64,000 nucleotides of DNA from Planctomycetota bacterium (GTDB taxonomy: Bacteria > Planctomycetota > Planctomycetia > Planctomycetales > Planctomycetaceae), in the NCBI GenBank assembly GCA_023417655.1, contig JAEZFD010000021.1, forward strand, positions 1-64,000, written 5' to 3'. Below are positions 26,892 through 36,127 of this stretch, one piece after another (position 1 is the stretch's first letter; the number at the start of each line of letters is the position of its first letter). The position numbers were made by a program, and so were the translations under genes. The notes beneath the pieces were generated by a model. The model ran no database searches. It had not been told where the DNA came from and saw only the letters and a list, made by a program, of their open reading frames with translations.

Positions 26892-29282
26892 TTATTGCAG
26901 CAGTCCGTAGATCACGAGATTGACGGCGACGCGGACAGCGTCTTCGGTCGGATAACCGCTGCAGAGAGAGGTTGTCTGACGTTCGAGAGCACAACTCAAA
27001 TCATACTTGCTGTAGACCACAACGTACTTATTGCCGATCTTGATTCCTTCCAGCAGAGGTTCCCCAACGGACTCCGTGACAGCGAGACTTCCGGGGACGG
27101 CTCCAACTGTCGGCATCCGTCGCTTGACCTTCCGAATGTCATAGCCAAGTTCGAGCCGATAGAGTTCGTCATCCATCGGGATGCGTTCGAGCTTCTTCCC
27201 CAGCGTCTGCTCAATGACCTTTCGGAAGCTCGTATCAAACTGAGGCGACCCACAGCAGGCATCGGCGAACAGAAATCCTCCGTTCTCGAGATACTGTTTG
27301 AGCTTTGCCCGTTCCTCTTCACTGAGCTGGAAATTCTTGCGTCCATGCATATACAGCAACGGGAAGTTGAATAGAGCTGAGTCCGTTGCCGCGAGAGTTG
27401 GCACGTCGGCAGAGACATCGATGTTCGCGGAATCTAGTGCCGTCTGCAGTCGTCGCAGCGCATTCGGAGCTGTATCCCAGCCACCTGTGTGCCGAAGTCT
27501 TGCAATCGTCACCTGACCGCTTCCAAGACGCGTCAGGTCAGCCGGTGAAAGTGACTTGGGACGCTGGAGTTTGTCCTGCAGTTCCCGCCCAGTGGCATAT
27601 GCCACGACGTTCACGCCGAGCTTCATGGACCGCTCAATCTGCGTCTTCACATTCACCGGGCGGCGCGGCGGGTCATAGCGCATCCATTTTCCCCAGCGAC
27701 ATCCATGATCATACGGAGCGTAAATGACAGCGGTACGGCAGCCGAAGTCCACACCCCACAACTCGGGGACGTCACCATCCGGTGGAAACACGTTCTCGCT
27801 GCGATAGACATCGTGGGTCGGCGGGAGCTTCCGCAGTTCATACTGACCATCAAAAAGCTTTCGAACCAGTTCGCGGAAGCCGTCGTCGAACTCGGCGCTG
27901 TCACAGTTCTGAACTGCGAACAGGAAGCCTCCCTGAATGAGATAGTTCCGGAGGAGTTCCAGTTCCTTTCCGTCAATCGTGTCCGGGCGGTCGGAACCAC
28001 TCATAAACTGAACGGGGCTCTGGAGCAGAGCTGAAACGCCCTCCCCTTCGGCGGCAGTTCGCAGGTCGACCACCTGCCAGGTTAACAGTTTCGGCCACCC
28101 CGGCTGCCGGGCGGTGTAATCGACGAGATTCGCGATATCGCGGCGGTGTCGATTCCAATCACGACCGATCACCTGACCTGTCACGTTATCGCGACGACCG
28201 TATTCCAATTTGTTGATGACGACGGGAGAAAGTCCTTTCGCGAGGAACAGGAGCGCCAGACTGGTTCCGGCGATCTGATCTTCCTGTCGGCTCTGCCATG
28301 TCCCATCGCGCACGCTCTGAGTGGAGACGAGGAATTCTGCTCCCTCACGGTACCAGTCGTGGTCACCGAAGAATCGCTGCCCAGTGAATCGCCCTGCTCG
28401 CTCGAGCCCATACAGATAATAGAGCGGCCAATGTTCTGACCCGGGATTGGAACGAACCCGAAAGTGCGTGGAGAGCCATCGCACACCGGCGTCGATCGCA
28501 TCATCAACGGGATCCGCTTTCGATTTACAGCAATCGATCTCACCATTCCGATTGACGTTGCTGTCATCGAGCAACATCGTGCTCGTAATTGACAGCGAGG
28601 CAATTCCCGCGACCGTCATGCTCCCGGTTCCCTGTCGATCGGGCACATAGGTCCATGGCGCGCCGTTCGGCTGATTGACGGGTCCCAACTGGTTTTTGAG
28701 GAAGTGCTGCTGAGATCGTTCCCAAGTGGCCGCGTCGATTCGCACGCCGACATCTGCGGCGTCTTTCAGGCCGAGAATGGCGAATTGGGTATTGCTGTTG
28801 TCCCAGTCCGAGGAGTTCTCATAGCCCCAGGCTCCTGCAAAGTTTCCCCGCAGCTGATAGTCCTCCAGCCGCTGGGCCAGCTTACTGATCTTCCCGTTGA
28901 CGGCTGGATCACCTGAAGCCGCGAGTGCCATGATGGCGAGGGAAATATCATAGACCTTGCCGGGATCGACTTCCGGTTTCCGCAGCCACTCGATGGCCCG
29001 TCGAACCGAGTCGTGTTCTCGCGGCAGCCCTGAATTCAGCAGGGCGAGCGTCGCCAGCGAGGTCAGCCCAATGTGATTGCCCTGATAGTTATTGGTCGGC
29101 CAGCTCCCGTCACGATTCTGAGACGAGATCAATGCCTTCTGTCCATTGCCAATTGCCGTGACCACCTGCTGCCGCAATGCATCATCACCGGCATTCGGCT
29201 GAGCCTTGGCGAGGGGACAGACCGTCAACTGGACGGCGGCCAGGAAGAGGAGAAAACCTCTTGTTTTCTGACTGCCTGACAT
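26892..29282 (-). CDS. Secreted protein with terpene-cyclase-like repeats and two DUF4159 domains
   Basis: 796 residues with signal peptide SQKTRGFLLFLAAVQLTVCPLAKAQ. Residues about 30-390 are prenyltransferase/squalene-cyclase-type alpha-alpha repeats (NGQKALISSQNRDGSWPTNN, GLTSLATLALLNSG, GVRWLSTHFRV, FLVSTQSVRDGTWQSRQEDQIAGTSLALLFLAKG). The remainder holds two copies of a DUF4159 unit. Copy one has LRNYLIQGGFLFAVQNCDSAEFDDGFRELV, and copy two has LKQYLENGGFLFADACCGSPQFDTSFRKVI. Each copy continues with an R-S/R-L element and an AVIYAPYDHGC or VVVYSKYDLSC strand. DUF4159 proteins are usually single-copy and of unknown function. The toroid fold suggests ligand binding rather than cyclisation. 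Confidence 0.85.
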   Translation of the reverse strand: MSGSQKTRGFLLFLAAVQLTVCPLAKAQPNAGDDALRQQVVTAIGNGQKALISSQNRDGSWPTNNYQGNHIGLTSLATLALLNSGLPREHDSVRRAIEWLRKPEVDPGKVYDISLAIMALAASGDPAVNGKISKLAQRLEDYQLRGNFAGAWGYENSSDWDNSNTQFAILGLKDAADVGVRIDAATWERSQQHFLKNQLGPVNQPNGAPWTYVPDRQGTGSMTVAGIASLSITSTMLLDDSNVNRNGEIDCCKSKADPVDDAIDAGVRWLSTHFRVRSNPGSEHWPLYYLYGLERAGRFTGQRFFGDHDWYREGAEFLVSTQSVRDGTWQSRQEDQIAGTSLALLFLAKGLSPVVINKLEYGRRDNVTGQVIGRDWNRHRRDIANLVDYTARQPGWPKLLTWQVVDLRTAAEGEGVSALLQSPVQFMSGSDRPDTIDGKELELLRNYLIQGGFLFAVQNCDSAEFDDGFRELVRKLFDGQYELRKLPPTHDVYRSENVFPPDGDVPELWGVDFGCRTAVIYAPYDHGCRWGKWMRYDPPRRPVNVKTQIERSMKLGVNVVAYATGRELQDKLQRPKSLSPADLTRLGSGQVTIARLRHTGGWDTAPNALRRLQTALDSANIDVSADVPTLAATDSALFNFPLLYMHGRKNFQLSEEERAKLKQYLENGGFLFADACCGSPQFDTSFRKVIEQTLGKKLERIPMDDELYRLELGYDIRKVKRRMPTVGAVPGSLAVTESVGEPLLEGIKIGNKYVVVYSKYDLSCALERQTTSLCSGYPTEDAVRVAVNLVIYGLLQ

Positions 29283-29425
29283 ATCAACTCCCGCTGCTGC
29301 CCCGGAATAGTCTCTCCTTCAGAATAGCGAGGACTCTTCGGGGCGCCCATCAGAAGGAATGCGGGCCCGCAGAAAACGACTTTCTCATGAGAAACGCCAC
29401 CAGAGTCTCGGCCCTTCCAACAAAA

Positions 29426-29469
29426 TGGCCTCTGGAAGTGGAATCCACAACCAGAGGCTTCGCGTTTTC
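29426..29469 (-). terminator. Hairpin downstream of the NtrC-family gene
   Basis: GCCTCTGG (29428-29435) pairs with CCAGAGGC (29451-29458), with an inner GTGG/CCAC stem. On the minus strand it is followed by CCATTTTGTTGG. It lies about 57 bases past the stop of the response-regulator gene. Confidence 0.55.
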
Positions 29470-29515
29470 AATTGTCCGGGCGGAATGACTGTTTGTCGAT
29501 CCCGCCATCAGGCGT

Positions 29516-30910
29516 TTAGTACAGCTGGACCTGTTTGTCGTAGTTGATGTCGTACTTCTTCATCTTCTTATAGAGCGTGGTCCGGTTGATTCCCAACACT
29601 CGGGCGGTCTCCTGACGGTTCCATCCGTGCTGCTCCAAAGCGTCGATGATGATCTGGCGTTCGGGATTCGCCAACGCCGATTTCAATCCGGCACGCCCAA
29701 GCAGCCGCGTGTGAATCATGGAAGTGTCTTCGTCTCTTCGCAGCTGCTCTGGCAGGTCGATGACGCCGACGGTGTCTGACTTGCTCAGGACGATGGCCCG
29801 TTCCACGACATTCACCAGTTCGCGGACGTTCCCCGGCCAGTTGTAACGCTGGAGAGCCTGCATCGCCTGATCGTCAAAGCCTTTGACCTTCTTCCCGGTT
29901 TGGCGGTTGAACTCTTCAAGATAATGATCGACCAGCAGCGGAATATCGCCGAGCCGTTCACGCAATGGAGGCTGAGTGATCGCGATGACGTTGATGCGGT
30001 AGTAAAGATCCTGACGGAACTCGCCGGTCCGGACACGAGACTCAAGATCTTCGTTTGTCGCCAGAATCAGACGAACGTCGACTTTATGAGTCGTGTTGCC
30101 GCCGACTGGTTCAAATTCACGGTCCTGCAGCACTCGCAACAGTTTGACCTGCAAACTCTGGGAGGCCGTTCCAATTTCGTCGAGGAACAAGGTGCCGCCG
30201 TTCGCCTGCAAGAACTTTCCAGGCTTATCCTGTGTGGCCCCTGTGAAGGACCCCTTCACGTGACCGAACAGTTCGCTTTCCAGCAATGCGTCTGGCAGCG
30301 CCCCGCAGGCCACTTCAATGAACGGTTGATCCCGACGGGAGCTCAACTGGTGAATGGCACGGGCGGTGATGGTTTTTCCGGTGCCGTTTTCTCCGAGAAT
30401 GAGAACCGTCGTTCGAGTATCGGCGACGCTTTCCAGCAGGTCGAACATCTTCGACATCTTGTAGTCACGGCCGATGATGTTCGACGGGCCGAACTTGTCG
30501 TTCAGCTGTTTCTTCAATGAGCGGTTCTCTTCCACGATTCGCCGTTGGCCCAGTGCCCGTTGAATCGAGAAGTTCAACTCGTCATCAATGATCGGTTTGG
30601 TCAGGTAGTCAAAAGCCCCAAGACGGATTGCCTCGACAGCACTTTCAATCGTTCCGTAACCGGTCAGCAGAATGACGGCGGTCGTCGGGACATTCGCAAC
30701 GGCCCATTCCAGCAGTTGAAATCCGTCCTGATCGGGAAGATTCACGTCGCAGATCACGACATGAAAGTTGCATTCCTTCATTCGGTCGACGGCGTCGCGA
30801 CAGGTCATCGCCGTCTCGGTGCGATGGCCCAGACTGCGAAGGTAATCAGCCATCGCTTCGCAGATATGACGATCGTCATCAACGACGAGTAACGAAGCTT
30901 GATTCGACAT
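29516..30910 (-). CDS. NtrC-family sigma-54-dependent response regulator
   Basis: 464 residues from ATG 30910, preceded by AGGAAAG. The receiver domain (about 5-120) has the acidic pair in LLVVDDDRH and the phospho-acceptor Asp55 in VVICDVNLP. The AAA+ domain has Walker A GENGTGKT, and the sigma-54 contact loop reads GSFTGA in place of the usual GAFTGA. Walker B is GTLFLDEIG, followed by the arginine-rich sensor region FRQDLYYRINVI. The C-terminal Fis-type helix-turn-helix is EQHGWNRQETARVLGINRTTLYKKMKKY. It activates sigma-54 RNA polymerase when phosphorylated. No partner histidine kinase is adjacent, so its signal is unknown. Confidence 0.95.
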   Translation of the reverse strand: MSNQASLLVVDDDRHICEAMADYLRSLGHRTETAMTCRDAVDRMKECNFHVVICDVNLPDQDGFQLLEWAVANVPTTAVILLTGYGTIESAVEAIRLGAFDYLTKPIIDDELNFSIQRALGQRRIVEENRSLKKQLNDKFGPSNIIGRDYKMSKMFDLLESVADTRTTVLILGENGTGKTITARAIHQLSSRRDQPFIEVACGALPDALLESELFGHVKGSFTGATQDKPGKFLQANGGTLFLDEIGTASQSLQVKLLRVLQDREFEPVGGNTTHKVDVRLILATNEDLESRVRTGEFRQDLYYRINVIAITQPPLRERLGDIPLLVDHYLEEFNRQTGKKVKGFDDQAMQALQRYNWPGNVRELVNVVERAIVLSKSDTVGVIDLPEQLRRDEDTSMIHTRLLGRAGLKSALANPERQIIIDALEQHGWNRQETARVLGINRTTLYKKMKKYDINYDKQVQLY

Positions 30911-31560
30911 TTTCTTTCCTGTCCTGCAATCTCTGCAACACGCAGTCGATAGATTGATTGAACGCACCCGGACAGCGACCGCCATGCGATTCGTCTCGCT
31001 TCAGGCGCACCGGGGGCCGGCCAATTCAGTTGTGATCGCAGCACGACCCGCTTCTTCTGCAGGCCGCACGGCGTGGCAAATTGATGTACTCATCCAATTT
31101 CCGTCTGGCAGATCAATGATCTCTCCGACGAGAACGACTGGCTCATGGCCGATGCACACAGTGAGAACAAGCGTCACTCACCATTTGTGCTGTCGAAGTC
31201 ACCAAAGACAGACTGGGCCGCGGTCGCGACCGAATCACCGATAAATTGTCTGCTTCAACGGACGCACGGTCTCCTCATCCAGAGGGAAACCTGGCCTGTC
31301 GCCGCCATCTCCAGATGACGACACGAGACTGTCTCAAAAACCTCGAGACCGCCTCGCTGACAGATGCCTGCTGGGAACTGTTGTTGCATTGAGGGTACGG
31401 AACCCTACGTCACGGATGAGTCACGGCAACAGATTTTCACGCAGAATGGTGCAACGAATGAACACCGGCGACGAAAGCAAATAATCTGGAATTCGGCAGA
31501 ATCCCTACAACCGTTTTAGCCGGACCGAGACAAACGGGAGCAGATTCCACAAATAAAGAA
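30911..31560. other. Long intergenic region, no gene seen
   Basis: 650 bases between the regulator start and the thiG terminator. Short frames (for example 30954-31244 plus) lack motifs and start signals. I found no tRNA-like fold or strong hairpin and no clear sigma-54 (-24/-12) promoter. Confidence 0.4.
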
Positions 31561-31585
31561 GGGCGCCGCCGGATGGCATGCGCCC
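31551..31585 (-). terminator. Intrinsic terminator of thiG
   Basis: GGGCGC (31561-31566) pairs with GCGCCC (31580-31585), with further partial pairing inside. On the minus strand a TTCTTTATTT tract follows. It lies 36 bases past the thiG stop. Confidence 0.7.
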
Positions 31586-31621
31586 GATCTTTGAAACACA
31601 ACACCGAAAGTCGAAGCAAGT

Positions 31622-32461
31622 TTATTGGCCGATGACGCCTGTCTCGGGGCTCGATGCGGTCGCATACAGTTTCTTGGGAATACGGCCCGCGAGCGAAGCC
31701 ATCCGCCCGGCACGACAGGCATCCCGCATCGCCTGAGCCATGAGATACGGATTCTTCGCACTCGCGATGGCAGTATTAAGAAGGACGGCGTCACATCCCA
31801 GTTCCATAGCAAACGCGACATCACTGGCGGTCCCCACCCCGGCATCGACGATGACGGGATAATCAGGATCGCCCTCTTTCAGGTATTCCAGACAGATCCG
31901 CAGATTGTTGGGATTCAGGATCCCCTGCCCACTGCCAATCGGACTTCCCGCCGGCATTACGGAAGTCGCCCCTGCCTCTTTAAGACGGCGCGCGGTAATC
32001 GGATCATCCGTCGTGTAACACAAGACCTGAAAGCCGTCGGCGACGAGCTTGTGCGTTGCCTCGAGAGTCGCCACCGGGTCTGGAAGCAGTGTCTTCTTGT
32101 CTCCCAGAACTTCCAGCTTCACCCAGTCCGCACCGGGATTCTCAAGTCCGCTGAGAATTTCCCGTCCGAGTCGCGCGACACGGACCGCTTCGTCTGCGTT
32201 GAAGCATCCAGCGGTGTTCGGCAGGATCGTGTACCGGGACAGATCGATGTAATCGAGAATGTTTCTACCGGCGGCATCGACAAGTCGCTCCCGGCGGACC
32301 GCGACAGTGATGACATCCGAGCCGCTGACTGCCAGGCAGTCCCGCATCAGTTCGAAGGTCTCATACTTTCCCGTCCCAATAATGAGGCGAGATTTCAGCT
32401 GATGAGTCCCGACTTGCAGAGGAGATTCGGAGAAACTGGCAGGGAGAGACTGAGGATTCAT
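31622..32461 (-). CDS. thiG: Thiazole synthase ThiG
   Basis: 279 residues, slightly longer than the usual 255-260. The core LKSRLIIGTGKYETFELMRDCLAVSGSDVITVAVRR opens the TIM barrel. Lys115 in ADWVKLEVLGD is the Schiff-base lysine. VMPAGSPIGSGQGILNP and PVIVDAGVGTASDVAFAMELGCDAVLLNTAIA are the phosphate-binding loops. It condenses deoxyxylulose 5-phosphate, dehydroglycine and ThiS-thiocarboxylate to the thiazole of thiamine. No thiS, thiO or thiH lies beside it and no TPP riboswitch is evident upstream, so the pathway genes are scattered. Confidence 0.97.
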   Translation of the reverse strand: MNPQSLPASFSESPLQVGTHQLKSRLIIGTGKYETFELMRDCLAVSGSDVITVAVRRERLVDAAGRNILDYIDLSRYTILPNTAGCFNADEAVRVARLGREILSGLENPGADWVKLEVLGDKKTLLPDPVATLEATHKLVADGFQVLCYTTDDPITARRLKEAGATSVMPAGSPIGSGQGILNPNNLRICLEYLKEGDPDYPVIVDAGVGTASDVAFAMELGCDAVLLNTAIASAKNPYLMAQAMRDACRAGRMASLAGRIPKKLYATASSPETGVIGQ

Positions 32462-32731
32462 TTTTCGAAATCAGTGTGCTGATCGGCGGGCCAAAACAGA
32501 GAGTGTAACTCGCCGGAAGCTCCGCACCAATTCACTCCAGATTTTAGGAATAGCGGATCAGATCGGATCTTCGCTCCAAAAATTGACGGGTGGCAAGTCG
32601 CAATCCAGTTCCTATGATGCAGTCTTGATATGACTCCGTTTTCCGGCGTCGAGCTTTGCACCGCCCGATGGCAGCAAGAGTTCCACTCGACGAGTCAGGT
32701 TTTCCCGGTCTCTGATCAATATGAGGTTCTG

Positions 32732-33607
32732 ATGGTCTCCCGCCGATTATTGCTGATGTTTGTGGCCGCGATGTTGTTGAGCGTGTCCGGGGCTCAGGCA
32801 GCCGACAAGAAGACACGGATTCTCTTCGTCACCCAGAGCAAAGGATTCGTTCATAAATCGGTCAAACGTGGCGATTCTCTGTCCGCTGCTGAAATCGCTT
32901 TGACCCAGCTGGGCGAGACTTCAGGACAGTTTGAAGTCGACTGCACGCAGGATTGTGAGTCTGATTTCACGAAGGAAAACCTGCAGAAGTACGACATCGT
33001 CGCGTTCTATACGACCGGAGACCTGCCCATCTCGCAGGAGAATCTTGATTACTTCTTCAATGTCTGGCTGAAGAAAAAGGGACACGGCGTTCTCGGCTTT
33101 CACTCCGCCATGGACACCTTCAAGAACTATCCGCCTTACCTCGACATGATCGGCGGAAACTTTCTCGCACACCCCTGGGGTGCAGGAACTCAAGTGACGA
33201 TCACCAACCACGAGCCTGAGAATCCATTGACCAAATCCTTCGGAAAAGAACTCACCCTGAAGGAAGAAATCTACATGTACACCCACTGGCAGCCAGAGAA
33301 GGTGCATGTTCTGATGAGCCTCGACTACTCGAAGAGCCCGGTGAAGGCCGCCGTTCCGGTGAAGTACGGCTATCACGTGCCTGTCTGCTGGATCAAGGAA
33401 TACGGGCAGGGTCGCGTTTACTGCAACAACCTCGGCCATAACGAGTCGTCCTGGACCAACCAGCAGTACCTTGATTCCATCGTCGCTGCCGTGAAGTGGA
33501 TTCGCGGAGATTTCGACGTTGATGCCACGCCGAATCCAAAGGTCTCTGCTGAGCAGGAAGCAAAGGCTCGCGCTGATTTCGAGGCCGGTGGCTTCACAGC
33601 GAGATAA
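32732..33607 (+). CDS. Secreted ThuA-like domain protein
   Basis: 291 residues from ATG 32732, chosen for the signal peptide VSRRLLLMFVAAMLLSVSGAQA; the frame opens at 32630. The ThuA fold (glutamine-amidotransferase-like) shows in KTRILFVTQSKGFVHKSVKRGDS, LQKYDIVAFYTTGDLP, KKGHGVLGFHSAMDTFKNYPPYLDMIGGNF, and CWIKEYGQGRVYCNNLGHNESSW near the end. ThuA of Sinorhizobium acts in trehalose 3-keto-disaccharide catabolism, and planctomycetes carry many secreted copies beside sugar oxidoreductases. Here it stands alone between thiG (divergent) and coaD. Confidence 0.88.
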   Translation: MVSRRLLLMFVAAMLLSVSGAQAADKKTRILFVTQSKGFVHKSVKRGDSLSAAEIALTQLGETSGQFEVDCTQDCESDFTKENLQKYDIVAFYTTGDLPISQENLDYFFNVWLKKKGHGVLGFHSAMDTFKNYPPYLDMIGGNFLAHPWGAGTQVTITNHEPENPLTKSFGKELTLKEEIYMYTHWQPEKVHVLMSLDYSKSPVKAAVPVKYGYHVPVCWIKEYGQGRVYCNNLGHNESSWTNQQYLDSIVAAVKWIRGDFDVDATPNPKVSAEQEAKARADFEAGGFTAR

Positions 33608-33636
33608 ATGACGTCAGAATGCCCCCTGAATAGGCA

Positions 33637-33679
33637 GACCGCTGCCTGAGAGCAGAATCTCTGCCCCAGCGCAGCGGTC
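33637..33679 (+). terminator. Hairpin after ThuA-like gene
   Basis: A perfect 9-bp stem (GACCGCTGC 33637-33645 with GCAGCGGTC 33671-33679) encloses a 25-base loop with a small inner AGAG/CTCT pairing. It lies 30 bases past the stop. There is no T run. Confidence 0.45.
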
Positions 33680-33722
33680 CCCGTTCCTGAAAAATATTTA
33701 CGACTTCCAACAGGTAAGCTGC

Positions 33723-34244
33723 GTGTCCAGTCGAGCCCCCCGTATCGCCGTTTATGCAGGCAGTTTTGATCCCCTGACACTCGGGCATGCGGACATCGCA
33801 CGGCGCGGAGCGGAACTTTTCGACGAAGTGATCGTCGCCATCGGGATCAATCCGGATAAAAAGCCGCTGTTCAGCGCTGATGAGCGGGTGGAGATGGCGC
33901 GCGAGATTTTCGCTGATCTCCCGAATGTCCGGACAGAAAGCTTCACCGGGCTGACGGTCGATTTCGCTCACTCGGTTAAAGCCACCGCGATGCTCAGAGG
34001 GGTCCGCACGGTTTCAGACATCGAGTCGGAATTCACGATGGCGTTGGCGAACCGGATGATGGCCCCGGATCTGGAAACCGTGTTTCTCATGGCGTCGGAG
34101 CAGTTCTCACATATCTCCAGCACGCTGATCAAGCAGGTGGCAATGATGGGCCGAGATACCAGCCCGCAGCAGCTGCTCAAGTTTATTCCAGAGCAGGTCG
34201 TCACCCCGCTGTTGAACAAGGTGAAGAACTCCCGGCGTCACTGA
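33723..34244 (+). CDS. coaD: Phosphopantetheine adenylyltransferase CoaD
   Basis: 173 residues from GTG 33723. The nucleotidyltransferase motif is AVYAGSFDPLTLGHADI (T-x-G-H), and the second motif is HISSTLIKQVA (ISST-x-[IV]-[KR]). GVRTVSDIESEFTMALANRMM is the conserved substrate-binding segment. The enzyme adds AMP to 4'-phosphopantetheine in coenzyme A synthesis, as a cytoplasmic hexamer. Its start lies about 40 bases after the hairpin, so it probably has its own promoter or readthrough from the ThuA gene. Confidence 0.97.
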   Translation: MSSRAPRIAVYAGSFDPLTLGHADIARRGAELFDEVIVAIGINPDKKPLFSADERVEMAREIFADLPNVRTESFTGLTVDFAHSVKATAMLRGVRTVSDIESEFTMALANRMMAPDLETVFLMASEQFSHISSTLIKQVAMMGRDTSPQQLLKFIPEQVVTPLLNKVKNSRRH

Positions 34245-34662
34245 TGAGGACTACTGATCAAGACTTTTGTCGGAACGTTCTGTGTCGCCGCAACTCTGCC
34301 GGCGTAACTCTGCCGCCGTAATCGGAAGAGATTCACATCATCTCTTTGACGGCTCGTTGGCGTTGTGTCGTTATGATTGTGAGACGACGCTGAATCGGCG
34401 ACGCGGAACCACAGAAGTGCTGTGAGATTGCCCGTCCAGAAACCACGGACTTCGGAACTCACGGAATCCGTCGTCAAGACCGACAGCTGACTGAGATTCG
34501 CAGTGAGTTGCCCCAAGAAAAACCTGTCCACCGGATTCGTTCCTTGAATACGGTGAACGCAAAAGCAGCTTCGGAAAGAAGAGAGTCTCTTCTCCTTGTA
34601 GACTCAATCATCCGATTGCGAGAGCCAGACGGCCGAACGGGAATTCGTCCGTCATCTCGCCA
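34245..34662. other. Intergenic region between convergent coaD and methyltransferase
   Basis: About 420 bases with no supportable gene. It contains a 14-bp tandem duplication, AACTCTGCCG-GCGT then AACTCTGCCG-CCGT (34293-34320, one mismatch). No strong terminator was seen. Confidence 0.4.
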
Positions 34663-35775
34663 TTACTCCATTTCGGATTCGAGTTCCCGAACGACTTCCT
34701 TGGCCTGAGGACGCATGTGTGGTCCACGCAGCTTTTCTGCAGCGTCGAAGCGACGATGCGGAATGGCCTTCTGGCGAGCAACAAAGTTCATGATGATGCC
34801 GGTTTCGTCCCGGGTCATCTCCATCTCTTCGGTTGCATAGCCGGCGTCTTTGAACAGCTTCCAGCAGTCCTCTTCTGTTCGCTCATAGAAGTGCCAGTCG
34901 ACGTGCCACTGGTATTCAGCAGGGTAGTACTTCAGGCAATCTTTAAACGCGACATAAACGATTCCGTTTTCGTCGACCGATTCAGCCCATCCCTGAAGGA
35001 TACGAATCAGGTAGCGATCTGGAATGTAATCGCACAGACCAACGCTGTAGATAATGTCCGGCTTGCCGAACTTTTCAATGTTGCTCTTCGCAGAAGCCAT
35101 CTTCAGAGCGTTGTAGCAAACACAGTTCACGTCCAGAGAATCCTGAGTTGACGGATCGACGTGCGCCTTCAGGAACTCCAGTGCCTTTTCGTCGGTATCG
35201 ACGCAGGTCAGCTGAACAGGTTCTGACGTCTGGAAGCCGGAAGAATATTCGCGCCCGGGTCCGGAAGCCACGTTCAGAATCGAAACCTTCGTCGCGCGAT
35301 TCAGGACTTCTTTCACGAGGAACTTCTGAATGGCTGAGAGACGAGTGCAAACCGCCCGAGCCAGCTCAGTCCGCAGGAAGTAGAGGTCAAGGTAACCGCC
35401 AATTCCTGTCGACTTGGCCTTCCCGTCATAAATCGCGGTCAACATTTCATAGTCGCCCGGATATCCCCGCGGCTTGACCTTGGCGCGCTGCATGAACCAG
35501 CTGCGATCAAACCAGGGAGCGATTTCATCACGAAATCGCTTCCGAACTTCTGCCAGCAATACCGGATTGTCGCCAATGGCAACTTCAGCAGCCTCGCAAG
35601 CATCTCGGGACTGATGGAAAGCTGTCGTAAGGTCTTCGAGATTGATGTCATCCTGAGGGATTTGGCCCGCCGGAATTCGTCGATCGAGATTCGCAAGCGC
35701 CTTGGTAAAGGCCTGTACATCCCGACTGAAGAACGTCTCAACATCAAAGCTCGCCACTGTAGCAGGATCGTGCAT
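34663..35775 (-). CDS. SAM-dependent methyltransferase resembling the EF (3-hydroxypalmitate methyl ester) type
   Basis: 370 residues from ATG 35775 (a GTG three bases earlier is also possible); GAGGAG lies 9-10 bases upstream. The SAM motif I is SILNVASGPGREY, and LTCVDTDEKALEFLKAH follows as motif II. N-terminal KPRGYPGDYEMLTAIYDGK and IGGYLDLYFLRTELARAV are, as I recall, typical of proteins named after the Ralstonia extracellular factor that makes 3-OH-palmitic acid methyl ester. VDWHFYERTEEDCWKLFKDAGY follows near the end. The acceptor here is unknown; a fatty-acid signal is possible but is inference. Cytoplasmic. Divergent from the large signalling protein. Confidence 0.8.
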   Translation of the reverse strand: MHDPATVASFDVETFFSRDVQAFTKALANLDRRIPAGQIPQDDINLEDLTTAFHQSRDACEAAEVAIGDNPVLLAEVRKRFRDEIAPWFDRSWFMQRAKVKPRGYPGDYEMLTAIYDGKAKSTGIGGYLDLYFLRTELARAVCTRLSAIQKFLVKEVLNRATKVSILNVASGPGREYSSGFQTSEPVQLTCVDTDEKALEFLKAHVDPSTQDSLDVNCVCYNALKMASAKSNIEKFGKPDIIYSVGLCDYIPDRYLIRILQGWAESVDENGIVYVAFKDCLKYYPAEYQWHVDWHFYERTEEDCWKLFKDAGYATEEMEMTRDETGIIMNFVARQKAIPHRRFDAAEKLRGPHMRPQAKEVVRELESEME

Positions 35776-36127
35776 CACCGGAATCTCCTCGTTAGGATTG
35801 CTGCATTTTTGGACAGTGACCTGTGCCGATTGTACAGAATGACCCGGTTTTATGGATTGTCAACGATGTATTTTTTATTTCGTTTTTTACGCATATTCCG
35901 GTTATCCAAGGGTTAAATACTGCCCACATGCCCCTTTTTCCGAGAAACCTCCTATTCCGTTCGTTGGCGAGGCAAATTGCGTCAGCACGGGTAAATCCGC
36001 GAGCTAGAACTTCGTGTAGGCACGTGTTGTTGCCTCCCGGATTATCCCTAAGCGGAGTCGCGGGACTGCGCCCTGCCTGCTTGATTCCCATGCCAGAAAC
36101 GGACGGTCCTGAACCGAGTTGTGCGTA
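35776..36127. other. AT-rich divergent promoter region
   Basis: About 350 bases between the methyltransferase (minus) and the large signalling gene (plus). The middle, 35845-35920, is much richer in A and T than its surroundings. On the minus strand a TTGACA occurs, but the nearest TACAAT stands 23 bases away, outside normal spacing. No gene seen. Confidence 0.4.

Noticed and set aside
31561..32461. TPP riboswitch ahead of thiG
   Set aside because: I examined the upstream DNA of thiG on its strand (32462-32731) and saw no CUGAGA-type thi-box or paired stems.
35845..35860. Sigma-70 promoter with TTGACA on the minus strand
   Set aside because: The nearest -10-like TACAAT is 23 bases away, beyond the usual 16-18 base spacer, so I did not call it.
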